A DNA stretch of 64,000 nucleotides from Trissonchulus latispiculum (lineage: Eukaryota > Nematoda > Enoplea > Enoplida > Ironidae): contig JASAND010006872.1 of NCBI GenBank assembly GCA_030248195.1, positions 1-64,000 of the forward strand, given 5' to 3'. The notes under the pieces were generated by a model that ran no database searches, was not told the origin of the DNA, and saw nothing but the letters and a program-made list of their open reading frames with translations. Position numbers and translations under genes: made by a program. This document shows positions 11,160 through 22,355 of this stretch, piece by piece. Position 1 is the stretch's first letter. Each line of letters opens with the position of its first letter.

Positions 11160-11420
11160 AGCAATTTTTGTAAAATGCTAAAAACGATGTAACTTGATAA
11201 AACTTATTATATACATAGTCTATCGTGTAGAGGATGGTTCAAACAATTCAAAAATTTCAAACATTCAAGTTCGAACATTCAAAAAATGACCATTTTCGAC
11301 CAAATTTAGCTAACTTTTTGGGTCCAAAAATCGTTGGCGGGGGGGGGTAGCCAAAAGTTGGGGGGAAAAGGATGTAATTTGATAAAACTTATTAGTCTAT
11401 CGTGTAGAGAATGGTTTTTC
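11160..11420. repeat. Duplicated 60-bp segment around a G-tract
   Basis: 'gatgtaacttgataaaactt...gtctatcgtgtagag' at 11186-11233 recurs at 11370-11412. The copies flank a segment with 'ggcggggggggg tagcc'. The stretch 11420-12380 holds more C/G-tract transposon debris and no convincing gene. Confidence 0.55.
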
Positions 11421-12382
11421 ACGTTCAATTGGCTGTTAAAATCCACAATTGGACCTGTCCTGGGTCCTCCAGTACCGAAATGGCACTTTCAGGGTTTTTG
11501 GCCCCTAGCTAGCCAGGGAAGCAAAATTATCCAAATCTAATACCATAGGATGATGCAGCGTCCTCGATAGTACCGTGCTAGTGTCGAATTATTTCCCTGT
11601 TTGGTTAAAAAATTTTTCAAAAAAATTGGGTGGGGTTTTCCCCCCAAAGTGGGTTTTCCCCCGCCACGTTTGGCAATGTGCCAGACCAACGGTGCATCGG
11701 ATCGATCTAATTCTGGCTGTGTGCAAAGAGGAAGACTTGCCATCATTGCAGACATTTGCAAAAATTTTCTAGCCCAACTCAGTCAAAAGTTACATCGGTC
11801 CAAACTTTTGCAAAATTTTGGCATGGTTGTACCAAAAAGTAGGTATCATTTTCAAAATGTCATAAAATGAGCAGGAGTGAACCAAATGACTTGATCTTCG
11901 CACACGTAGGTAAGAAAGAGTCGCGCTTTCTGCTGCTATGCTTTGGAGCTCATAGCTCCAAACCCTTGGTCCAGGAGGCGGGTGGCTTTTTCCCCCCAAA
12001 AGGGGGTGGGTTCCATACATGGGCAGGGTCTCTCTCCACAGGGTGTACCAGAAATTATTTTGAGCGGTCCCCTTCGCTCAGCGGGGGGAGGACGAGTCGA
12101 GGTAACTGAATTATTTAAAGCAGTAAGCAGTCCGTTTTGTATTTTCTACTCGCTTTTACTAATTTCACGGATTAATCACTTGCTAATCTCTTTGCAACTT
12201 ACACGTTGTTGTAGAAATGAACTATTACACTCTAGTTATAAATAATTTCTCTTGAAAATTCTTGCTGATTTGCACAATTTTGACATTCTGAGCGCTCGCT
12301 TCGCTCGCGCTGCGCGGTCCCCATAATTTTGCTTGCGCACTGCGGGTCTCCCCACAAATCAGGGTGTACCTGGTACACCCCA

Positions 12383-13260
12383 ATAGGTGTAATTGGGGGG
12401 GGGATGGGGGGGCAACCCCCAAGCCATTTTTACAAACCCCCCCAAAAAATTTTGGGGGCCCCCGCCCCCCCCCATCTTTTTAGTCGCGCCGCAGGCGCGA
12501 AAAATTGGCCAACAAAGGGGTATTTTTAGGGTAAATTCTGCAAAATTTTTCCAAAAAGTCCAAATTTTTGGCTTAAAGTGTTTATTATTGCGAGAAATAC
12601 ACGTTTTTAACGGTTTTATGGACTTTCTGGCTCAATATTGACCTTATTTTAGACTTAGAAGCATGTTGGCAATCAAGTTTTCGAGTTTAAAACCCCTGTC
12701 TAATGCAGGGTTGGGAGTCTCGGTCTCGGTCTCGGTCTCGCCCAAAAGCCGAGACTTGGCCAGTCTCGGTCTCGGTCACCCAAAAGTCTCGGTCTCCGAC
12801 CGAGACCAAAAAGTTTTTGAAAACATCAAATTTCAGCGAAAATTTTAAGTTAATGCAACGAAAATTAACTGACGAGGTGCGGAAACCGTATGTTCGTGTG
12901 TTAAAGCCCCTAATACTGTTCCTAAGCCTCAAAAACTGGAAGAAATTAAATTTAAGCTTGAAATTGCCAGTCTCGGTCTCGGTCTCGCCCAAAAGCCGAG
13001 ACTTGGCCAGTCTCGGTCTCGGTACCCCGGTCTCGGTCTCGGTGAAATCTCGGTCTCGCCCAACCCTGGTCTAATGTCAAAATTATTTCATAGTTGAATG
13101 TTTTTTGGCATTAGCAATAGCTGAAAATGCGATTTTTGACATAAAAATAGAAAAATTTTTGGGGGGAGGTTTGGGGGGGGTCGCGGGGGGGTCTAAAAAG
13201 GGCCCCCCCAAAATTCCGGGGGAGGGGGGCCCCCCCAACCCAAATCCCCGTTACACCTAT
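12383..13260. mobile_element. ATAGGTGTAA element interrupted by a hAT-like MITE
   Basis: Left end ATAGGTGTAATTGGGGGG pairs with right end CCCCGTTACACCTAT. Without the insertion at 12706-13068 it would be about 0.5 kb. Similar ends (CATAGGTGTG / ACACCTATG) bracket 17968-18570. Confidence 0.6.
12706..13068. mobile_element. hAT-like MITE with GTCTCG word arrays
   Basis: Ends CAGGGTTGGG and CCCAACCCTG, with a perfect 8-bp target duplication GTCTAATG on both sides (12698-12705, 13069-13076). Both subterminal regions are arrays of GTCTCG with a CCCAAAAGCCGAGAC palindrome. Eight-base duplications and CAG/CTG ends are the hAT signature. No transposase; open frames here are the repeat read through. 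Confidence 0.9.
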
Positions 13261-13310
13261 GGTATATACACCCTCAGTACACCTGTTGCGCATGTATGGT
13301 GGGTTCCCCC

Positions 13311-13631
13311 CAGTGGCGGATCCAGGGGGGGGCCCGGGCACCCCCCTTGCGATTTGGGTCCCCTCCTTTGACATTCCGGGCCCCCCCTAGAAAATTTTTT
13401 CAGCTGTTTATAATGCATATTTCGAGTGAAAATTAAGCATAATTTTAATAAATTCCACAATTTTTTAAAAATTTCGCCTGCGGCGCACTTATACTTCCGT
13501 GCTGCTTTATTGTATATATACGTACTTAATTCTGTGACAGAACTTCTGTCTCCTAAAGTGTCTTCTATTTTGGTTCCTTTCTTGTTTTGTAAGTATATAA
13601 TTAATTGTACTCAACGCTTTCAGTTTATTTC
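13311..13631 (+). repeat. Left inverted arm, hAT-like end
   Basis: Starts CAGTGGCGGATCCAGG, then G/C tracts, 'cagctgtttataatgcatat', 'tcgcctgcggcgcacttat' and 'acgctttcagtttattt'. The reverse complement lies at 17276-17557. The first 110 bases also resemble 18095-18215. Confidence 0.8.
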
Positions 13632-13664
13632 ATGACTATATACCGGCCTAAGTATATTTATTTG

Positions 13665-13697
<33 letters not shown>

Positions 13698-13758
13698 TTA
13701 AGTTTCATTTTGCTTTCATAACATACGTATATACATAGGTATACATAGGTATGTATAT

Positions 13759-13862
13759 TAGTGATGTGCGCCGGAGCTCCGCTCCGACGGAGCTCCGGAG
13801 CGGAGCTCCGATTTTCGGTGCTCCGGAGCGGGCTTCTGCTCCGGAGCTCCGGGCACCCGGAG
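13759..13862. repeat. GGAGCTCC word array
   Basis: Begins TAGTGATGTGCGCC, followed by overlapping GGAGCTCCG / CCGGAGC words. It resembles one end of a word-array transposon, but no partner end is seen. 13863-14570 is AT-rich with nothing recognisable. Confidence 0.55.
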
Positions 13863-14573
13863 TAGCCTTTTGGAAGCTTTGAAGGTGCTAAGAAAAATTC
13901 GAAAGTATGATTTTTCTGTGAACTCCACGATTTCTCCTTGCAGCACGTAAGAATGAATGCTACATAGTTATCGTACTTCTGTTTTAAAAAATGTTCAGTT
14001 TTCTCAAGGCTGCGTTCTTGTACTTCTCAAGACGGCTTTTTTCTGGAGACAAGTTAAACTTTTTCATTTTCTAAATAAAAGAAAAATTAAATACAACTCT
14101 AATATACACATTTAAGAATTAATTCCGTAAAACGTTTAAATTTCGCACTTGTTATTAATTATTCAATTAAATATTACATTTCCGTTAAATCTATTCCATG
14201 TAAACTTACAACATCTGCATCTGTTTTCTTGGCTTTCATCAAACCTGTCTTTTCTAATATATCTTTCAGATTGAAATTCTGATAGCTTAAATTTATATAG
14301 TATTTTAATTTGATCATATACATCCTCATGATAAGTTAAATACGTAGTGGGTAAATGAAATCTGGTCCACTTCTGTCAAATTTGCAATATTTTACGCATG
14401 AATTTGAAAAGTTTGGTATACAGTTGATGAAATTGCTGCAAGAAATATTGAGTAATATGTCGTCAAAACTTCTTTTCAAATCGTGTCTGTACAATTTGGA
14501 ATAATTTACCTAATTGTGTGGTGAATGCTGCTAATACTGCCGTGTGCGAATGCCGCTAATACTGCTAATAATT

Positions 14574-14958
14574 TGTGCCGTGCCGGCCGAGTGGTTAAGG
14601 CGTTCGACTTCGGATCCGATAGTCCGAGGTTCGAATCCCCGCTGCCACAAAGCTTTCACAAATCCCCTTGAGCAAGGGACTAAGCACATATCGGTTCGCC
14701 GTGAGCTCTAGCCAACCCAGCTATCCATCCTTAATTGGTCGGTAAATGGGTACCACTATTGTGGGAAGGTAACAGGAGTCCGTGTAGGGCTTAAAGCCTT
14801 GAAGGGCCGGCCCCCCTTCCACGGATGCAGTCATCATTTGAGGTGACACTCCTGGCTCTACGGCTGTGTATCCGGGGATGAGCACCGGCACCCCTTGTCC
14901 CTGAAGCAGGGATGGAGATATTCTCCAGGGGTCACCTTTACCTTTTTTACCTTTTTTT
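14574..14958 (+). mobile_element. SINE with tRNA-Arg(TCG)-like head
   Basis: The head has an A box (GGCCGAGTGGTTAAGGC), anticodon loop CTTCGGA (anticodon TCG) and B box GGTTCGAATCC, but poor acceptor and anticodon stem pairing, so it is not a functional tRNA gene. A body of about 300 bases follows and ends in a T-rich tail ('ttaccttttttacc'). A body fragment lies inverted at 10293-10387. Confidence 0.82.
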
Positions 14959-15419
14959 TACTGCTGTTTTTAAGAAAATGCTTTTAACAGAATGCGACTT
15001 CTCTATATATGTGAAAGGCTCAGCTTAAGTAGCCGGACAATCGGCTCTGCTGTGTCTTTTGAGTTGCAGGTCACTAGCATTATATTTGGTACGCAATGCT
15101 TTGTTATTGTTATCCTGTACTCTGGCATTAAATGTGTAAATGTGTAAATGAGTATTTCATGTGGAATATGTATAAAATTTAAATTTCCCAAATCTTGAAA
15201 AAGTGAAACTTTTAAATAAACTGCAGTGTAAACTAACATGGGCTTTTATGTAAACACAACACTATCCACAATCAATTTACCCAAAAAATCTGTGAAATAT
15301 GGTCAAAAGCTGAACTTATATATTTCAGATCAAAAATACAGCTAACTGATATGCAGCAAAAAAATCAGCATCTAAAAATAAACAGTTAAGCTATAAAGGT
15401 AAGGTATATATCCTATTGG

Positions 15420-17003
15420 GACGGGGCGGTTTGGACCGAAGTCTGGGGGGGGGTAAAATTTTTATTTTTGTGCTGACCAATGGCATGAACACTACTTAAA
15501 AATTTTTATAAGGTCCATAGTTTAAATCTATTGTAGCCGAAAGCGGCATGCTAAAACCCAAAAAGGGGGGTCTGGGGGGCGGAGCCCCCCAGAAGTTGAG
15601 AAAATTTTTTAATTTTGCCATTAAAACGCTATTGAAACATTGAATTCTTTGAATTGTATATTATCAAATCCCAACCAAATTTTGCAGTTTAATTTGCTAT
15701 AAATATATTTTTCCACTTCTATAGTCTCGTACTAAAACTCAGATTGGATGCTCCTATTATGGACAGGGTATTGCAAGCAGCACATTTCCAGAAGCTCCCG
15801 ACGGAGGGTGGGAGACCCCCCTAAAGTTTCGATTTTATGCCATTTTTGGCCAACAATCGGGGGGGGGGTAGCAAAAATCTGAAAATCTGGGGGGGGGGGT
15901 CGCCAAAATTTGTCATTTGTCGCCCGCACCCCCCCCCCTAACACCACAGGGGGGGGGGGAGGGACAGTGGCGGATCCAGGATTTTGAAAAGGGGGGGCCC
16001 GCTGAAAAATTTTTCTGGGGGGGGGGGTAACCACATTTTCCGGGGGGGGGGGTGGTAAAAATTTGCTTTTCCCATGAACAAAATATTTGTACAAGAAAAT
16101 ATTGTGTATGGAAAGGTTAGTTCACTTGCCAATTGGAAAACAACTATATCCCGTGAGCATAGTTTCCCTAGGGGGGGGGGTTGGGGGGGGGGTACTCCCC
16201 CCCCCAAAACATTCGACCCCCTTTGCCCCCCCCCCCCAAAAATTTTCGACATCCCCTCCCCCAACTTTCGGCTACCCCCACCCGACCCCCCCCCCAACCG
16301 TTTTTGGAGCCAAAAAGTTAGCCAAATTTTGCCCAAAAATGGTCATTTTTTGAAAAATTTTTCTCAAATTTTTACTTAAAATCACTTTAAAACCGCGTAT
16401 AAACGAATAAAACTGTCAAAACAAGCCTTGTTTTCTCAGAAAAAGCATTAAAATACAGAAAATTTTGCATTTTTAGGCCATTTTTTGGATTTTTTGAGGT
16501 TCCAATTTTGGGGGGGGGGTTCGGGGGGGGGTACCCCCCATTACATTTGGCGGGTCGACCACCAAATTTCCATAGCTTACCCCTCCCCCAACCAAAATTT
16601 CCAGGGAAACTATGCCCGTGAGTGAAGCAAAGCATGGAGAATTTATATACACAAGAAGCACACGGGGGGGGGGTCTGGGGGGCAGAGTCCCCCAGAAGTT
16701 GAAGAATTTTTTGAAATTGGAACAAAATCCGTCATGCAAACTTTTGAACTGAACTGAACTAACAAACAAACTGAAAAGATTAAAGAAATAAAATGGAGAT
16801 GTACATGTATATATATATATATGTATGTATATATATAGTAACTTACGAAGTGAAAAACTTGCAGTAAAATAGTAAAAGTATATATATACATACAAGGAAT
16901 GGTGGCAATAAAGAGGACAAGCTACAAGGGCAACAAAGATAAGGTGCGAAACGGGGGGTCTGGGGGGCGGGACCCCCCAGAAGTTGAAGAATTTTTTGAA
17001 ATC
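15420..17003. repeat. C/G-tract debris with three GGGGTCTGGGGGGC hairpins
   Basis: The hairpin (arms CTGGGGGGC / GCCCCCCAG) followed by AAGTTGA(A)GAA and TTTTTT occurs at about 15565-15615, 16663-16710 and 16951-17003. A CAGTGGCGGATCCAGG end with no partner lies at 15966. Long open frames here come only from homopolymer tracts. Confidence 0.6.
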
Positions 17004-17275
17004 GTGGTAAATTCAGCAATTCAAATGTTTAAAAAGATTAGTTAAGATGAGATGAGTTATTGAGTTGTATATTTGATCAGTGGAAAACCAAAACGGGAAT
17101 TGGATGCTTTTCAGAATTTTTCACTTCCACGATTTATTCTAGAACACTTTCAACGATTTATTCTAGAACACTTTCAGAAGCTGCCAATTATCAATCTTGC
17201 ATTGCCCATTTATATATACGTTATGAAAGCAAAATAAAGTTTGTAAATATATATAAATATAAGCCGGAATATAGT

Positions 17276-17557
17276 CAAAAAATAAACTGAAAGCGTTGAG
17301 TACAATTAATTATATACTTACACAACAGAAAGGAAACAAAATAGAAGACACTTTAAGAGACAGAAGTTCTGACACAGAACTAAGTACGTAATAAAGCAGC
17401 ACGGAAGTATAAGTGCGCCGCAGGCGAAATTTTTTAAAAATTTGGGGAATTTATTAAAATTATGCTTAATTTTCACTCGAAATATGCATTATAAACAGCT
17501 GAAAAAATTTTCTAGGGGGGGGCCCGGGCCCGGGGCCCCCCCCTGGATCCGCCACTG
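17276..17557 (-). repeat. Right inverted arm, hAT-like end
   Basis: 'aataaactgaaagcgttgag' through 'ataagtgcgccgcaggcga' to CCTGGATCCGCCACTG. Inverted copy of 13311-13631 with small indels. Confidence 0.8.
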
Positions 17558-18041
17558 GGGAGGGAGGGGTCCCCCCAAACACACCTATGCCTTCCCCCAA
17601 ATTTCGGCCACCCCCCGACCCCCCAAGCGATTAGCCCAAAATGTTATATATAGCTAAATTTGGCTGAAAAGTAGTGAAAACCAGTCATTTTTAAAAACTT
17701 TTCTCAATTTTTGGCTTAAAATCGCTTTAAACCAATGTAAAATCGCGTAAGACGTAACAAACAAGTCTTATTTTGAAGGAAAATGGTTTAAATTAGAGGA
17801 AATTATTTTTGGCCACTTTTTGCAATTTCGGAGGTCTAAATTTGGAGAGGGGTAGTCCCTCTAATTTAGGGGGGGTTGGAGGGGTAGCCCCTCTAATCTG
17901 GGGGGGGGGGGGGCGGCGACATTCCCGTTACAGGGAAGAGAAACTACAGTATTACCACCCCTTCCAGCCATAGGTGTGGCTGGCCAAAAAATCTGGGAGG
18001 TGGGAGGTTCGGCTCAGTTCGAGAAGTCGAGGCGGGGGCGG

Positions 18042-18401
18042 GGGCCGTGGCGGCGCCAGGGAGGGGGGGCGGGGGCGGGGGCCGTGGCGGCGCCAGGGAG
18101 GGGGGGCGGGGGCCCCGGGCCCCCCCCGTCGCGATTTGGGCCCCTCCCTTTGGGGTGTCGGGCCCCCCCTTGAAAAATTTTTCAGCTGTTTATATGCATA
18201 ATTTGAGTGTTTTTAAGAAATTTTTTTTTAAAATCTGCAAATTTTTGCTAAAAATCGAGAAAATTTTTCTAAAATTTGAGAAAATTTTTTGGAAAATGAA
18301 GGTAAAGTTTGCTAAAATTTGGCAAAAATTTTGGATTTCCCAAAAAAAGGTCGCCGGATGTTCGGGTCGGGCCCCCCTTCAAAAAATCCTGGCGCCGCTA
18401 T
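18042..18401. mobile_element. GTGGCGGCGCCAGG hAT-like short element
   Basis: GTGGCGGCGCCAGG at the left and CCTGGCGCCGCTATTG at the right are inverted. The interior shares 'gcgatttggg...' and 'cagctgtttata' with 13311-13431. A local duplication of 'gcgggggcgggggccgtggc' sits at the left end. Confidence 0.55.
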
Positions 18402-18569
18402 TGCCAAAATCCAATAAACTTCCGATTTTTTGCCATTTTTGGCCAAAAATTTGGGGGGGGGGTGGCAAAAACCGGAAATCTGGTGGGGGAATTGTCAAAT
18501 TTTGGTCACCCCCCCCGGGGGGATTGTCAAATTTTGGTCACCCCCCCCCCACCCTTCCAACACACCTAT

Positions 18570-19026
18570 GCTCCCTTCCCTACCCAGTGCCCAAACATAT
18601 ATATACACCTTTCCCTTGGCCTCACCTTCTAAAACAAAGCTATGCGATCACTGTGTACAGTAAGCCACGCTAATAGGTAGGCAGATACTACTTTTTTGTA
18701 AATATTAATTCATACAGTGATGGAACCAACAATCCCTTCACCAAATTTGTGATAAGAACTACGTATTAGAGTCTACATCCCCCAATGAAATAACCCGGAG
18801 ATTGCCGCAATGGTGATGAAGCAGGACCTCTGTGCTGATATAACCTTAATAAAAGTTTACCTTTTTCGCCAATTAGCCACGAATTCTTCAATTCTAGCAG
18901 TTTGCACTGTCAAATCTTTCATCTTCCAATCCGTTGAGAGTGCAATTCATCTAGCACACCATGAAGACTAGAAAGAATTGTAAAAGAAAACAATAAACTG
19001 TGTGTTATGAGCAAGTACTGAAGCGT
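18570..19026. other. No gene or element recognised
   Basis: AT-rich sequence with no open frame or repeat end that I can support. Confidence 0.4.
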
Positions 19027-19975
19027 TTAAGGTGGTGATTCCCTTTGGTCACATAAAGTTTGCACCATTATTATTCATTCATTACTTGGAGTTAAGAAGC
19101 CATTTTTATATCAAAATGCAGCTTGACATTTTCTCTAATGCATGCCATGAAACTAATGTTGCTTTTCTAAAATATTTTTAACACATTTTAGAAGAAGTAA
19201 ATTTTTTCGCGAGACATCAGTTATATCATTCGATACCTCCATCAAATAGCAGGGGACGATTTTTTTATTTATTGTGAAATCGCTCTTCGTTATAGAGAAA
19301 TAAGCTGAAATGTGTGCGTAACCTGTATTTTGTCTACTTTTTCCGAATTTGTCAAGCGATTACTTTAGCTAGAAAGCAGTAATCGGGGAAACTAAAAAAA
19401 CGTTCCTGGGTATATTTGTGCAGAACACATCTGTTTAGTAGCAGCCCTCCAGCTTGCATGGTGAATGCTCCACAATCTTTGGAAAAAATTGGTCGTGTGT
19501 TTGCAAAAACTACATTTTTTATGATAGCACAACACAGGATAGCAGTTGGAAGACGATCATGCGTCGGATAATTTGTCCCTGTGAGACCTTCAGATCGACG
19601 CCCATAGTTTAGTTTGAATTTACGGCTTGTATAGTTGAAGAAATGATGGATTATTTGATTTCTGCAAAATTGACGTTTTCGACGCCAAAGCAAGAAAATC
19701 GGCTATATCTCACTGTAGAGAAAATCGAAAACGTTGCTTTAAAAAGCAAAAATATGAAGCTCAACGAGGTTTTTCGAATGAATATCGTCATAACTGTATA
19801 GCTGCTGCCAAACTTTCAGAAATTGGGAAAAACCGCCCTGATCTCGAGTTTTTGAATCGGTATTGCACGGATGGTGTAAGAACGCTAAAAGAACGTATTT
19901 CGGAAAGTTTCGTCAAATTTCATCTTTGTACGCCGCCAACCAACAATATGTGCCCAAAAGGTATCACCACCTTAA
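19027..19975. mobile_element. TTAAGGTGGTGAT element (0.95 kb)
   Basis: TTAA plus GGTGGTGATTCCCTTTGG at the left, CCAAAAGGTATCACCACC plus TTAA at the right. A nearly full inverted copy lies at 51715-52690. Non-coding; the open frames are unrelated between copies. The right-hand TTAA is shared with another end reading GGTGGTAGTACC. Confidence 0.8.
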
Positions 19976-20783
19976 GGTGGTAGTACCACTACCGGGAATT
20001 TCGACCTAACTTTTTACTGCATTTTGGAAAACCGCTCTAATCAGCCGTGTTAGTACATTAGGTGGCAGGAATTATTGTGGTATCCAGTTGATCTCTATCT
20101 ATCGTAACTTACAAATCTTACAGACAAAAACTCATCACAATTCCCTGTTTTCAGCATTTTTCTTGAAGCACATCTTGTCATTCTAGTGGTAATTCCAAAA
20201 TAATTGCCTTAGCTAGTCCTAAATCAACTAAATAACGCTCCGAGTTTACTTGTTCAAGCACAAAGCACTCATTTATTTCAACAAACAATAACAGCATCGA
20301 CCAGTCAGAAGGAGTTTCATTCATTTCATTCATGTCTTCGTCGGTATTGATGCATGTACTTGACAAAACAAGCATTCTGACTTCAATAGCCTAAAATACG
20401 GAGAAATAATGCTACAACGAAAGTTTATAATGCTAGGTGCACGCTGTAGATCTAACCTAAAGTTTACTTTATGAAATAATGTTAACAATACCTTTTCTGG
20501 AATCTTGCTGGCTGAGGATCCTAAGTACGAGGCAATCTAATCCTTTCCCAGCCCTGACAGTTTAAAATGGGAGCATTGATAGCACAGCACTGAAAGTAGA
20601 GTACAGTAACAAATAGTTACATCCACCACGCCCTTGACAAGTCGCATTTCCTTCAACTAATTACCAAACGTACGTGAGGTAGAGGAAAAATGTGGTAGTA
20701 ATGTTTTTAGCCGTGTTAGTTTAGTTTAACAAACAAATATGGCTGCTACGCTTGCATGCTGAAGCTCGAAAACACAACTAGTC
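19976..20783. other. Probable second TTAA element, partner end not found
   Basis: Begins at the shared TTAA with GGTGGTAGTACCACTACCGG, which resembles the ends of the preceding family. No matching right end could be read. No coding sequence seen. Confidence 0.35.
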
Positions 20784-21692
20784 ACGGTAGCTTGCACCAA
20801 ATGTGATTAAATTATAGTGGGATTTAGGCTAAGTAGCAGATAAGTAGCAATTTAGTTAATTGCCACTTAAAGTTGAAACTTAATTTCGTTGCACCAACTG
20901 ATACTTAACAAATTGCCACTTAAATTAAGTAGGAGTTAAGTACGACCAAGAGTACATAAAATGATAAGAGTGTGACAAGCGTCATACTCCATGCAATGAA
21001 GGCAAAAACTATGCGATGCTCGCTAACGGCTTACCCCCCCCCCACAAATTGATCCCCTCTCACACCGCCCCTATATGGGTACATAGTTCCAAACGGGGGT
21101 CGCTCACTCGCTTAGTATATTTTGTACATCTATGTGTTAAGCATACGCGCTTGCACCTCCTCCCCAAATTGGGCCCCTGTTAATTTCAGCGTGTAATTAT
21201 GCAAAGCAGTGAGCGACCCCCGTTTGGACCACGTACCCATATAGGGGCGGTGTGAGAGGGGGTCAATTTGTGGGGGGGTAAGCCGTTAGCGCGCATCGCA
21301 TAGTTTTTGCCTTCATTGCACAGAGTGTGACGCTTGTCACACTCTTATCGTTATGTACTCTTGGTAAGACTTAAGTTCCAGCTTAAGTCACGTGACGTTG
21401 GCTTAACCAATTGTAAAACCAAAATTGGAGATTAAGTGCGACTTAAGTAGCAATTAAGTGCCAATTAACTAGTACTTAAGTCCCTGCACCAGCAAAATAC
21501 GACTTTAAGTAGCACTTAAATTTAATAATCAAACACGGAATATTTAAGACTCAGACAGATGAAGATTAACTAGTGCTTGCTTACGTTAAGTGTCATTGGT
21601 GCAACAGTTTAAGATCATATTAAAAATTAAGCCGTACTAAAGTGGGGATTAATTTTAAGTAGCAGCTAATTGCCATTAGTGCAAGCCACCGT
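20784..21692. mobile_element. ACTTAA-word element with nested insertion
   Basis: Ends ACGGTAGCTTGCACCAAATG and CATTAGTGCAAGCCACCGT are inverted. Both flanks of the insertion are filled with ACTTAA/TTAAGT words. About 490 bp without the nested element. Confidence 0.7.
20946..21364. mobile_element. CCAAGAG-family element, 419 bp
   Basis: Starts CCAAGAGTACATAA and ends TTATGTACTCTTGG. Flanks TACGA and TAAGA differ at one of five bases. Subterminal GATAAGAGTGTGACAAGCG is mirrored. The core carries CACAAATTGATCCCC and its inverse, with G/C tracts. Nested in the ACTTAA element. Confidence 0.82.
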
Positions 21693-21754
21693 CAGTCTGT
21701 TGCGGGCTTTAGCACTCAAAGATAGCGTTCGAATTTCTTTGAAGTGAGCATACA

Positions 21755-21852
21755 TACACATTTGTGGGGAGGGTCAGTCGTTAGCGAACAAAGCATCTAC
21801 CTGCAACTGATAACACAGAGCCTGCCAGCTGTCACACTCTTAGCTATTATGT
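21755..21852. repeat. CCAAGAG-family right-end fragment
   Basis: 'tgtggggagggtcagtcgtt', 'agcgaacaaagcatc', then 'tgtcacactcttagctatta' and 'tgtactcttg'. No left end. Followed by an ACTGAAA word cluster (21868-21998) and featureless DNA to 22350, apart from a hairpin at 22089-22112 (arms ACTCATGTC). Confidence 0.65.
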
Positions 21853-22355
21853 ACTCTTGATACAGTAGGGTTGAAACTGAAAGGAAGTCAAAATAAGAAC
21901 TGACACTGAAAATGAAATACATTCAGCAGCCGCTAAGACTGCAATAGTGTCAGCTCTCACTGAAGCTGAAATAGGTTCTGAAACTGAAACTAGACATGAT
22001 AGCGTAAACACCACTACAAACGGGTACGATAAAGATATTAACTAAAATATAGCAAATCGAAATCAAACATTGACCAAACCATTAAAAACTCATGTCCTCG
22101 AAGACATGAGTAGACTTTAAAACGAGCCTGCGGACCACTTTTGCCACTTCGATTGAACATGAAATCCAAGAATTTACCCAATTTCTCTTGATCAGCACTA
22201 GAACGATTAATACATCGGGATTACTATCCAAGGCTTGGTGTATTTACTTTAAGAGTTGCAGTTCTAACTAAAACAGATCTTGCTCTTTGGTGACAATAAA
22301 AGTGAAATGAAAAGCTAGCTGTACGGATAATTTGCCATGAATAGAAACTGTGATA

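Larger units (their letters stand above)
13311..17557. mobile_element. Candidate composite element with 0.3-kb inverted ends
   Basis: Bounded by CAGTGGCGGATCCAGG on the left and CCTGGATCCGCCACTG on the right, each continuing into the same approximately 300-bp sequence in opposite orientation. No matching 8-bp flank was found, so the pair may be two separate insertions in opposite orientation. Contains a SINE, hairpin repeats and C/G tracts, and no transposase. Confidence 0.4.

Noticed and set aside
12703..13074. 123-codon Arg/Ser-rich open frame
   Set aside because: It lies inside a hAT-like MITE with perfect 8-bp duplications and consists of the GTCTCG word.
14574..14648. Functional tRNA-Arg gene
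   Set aside because: Acceptor and anticodon stems do not pair well and the sequence continues into a SINE body with a partial copy elsewhere.
15938..16336. Long Gly/Pro-rich open frames at 15732-16353 and 18047-18673
   Set aside because: Produced by homopolymer C and G tracts inside short transposons; no start context, no conservation.
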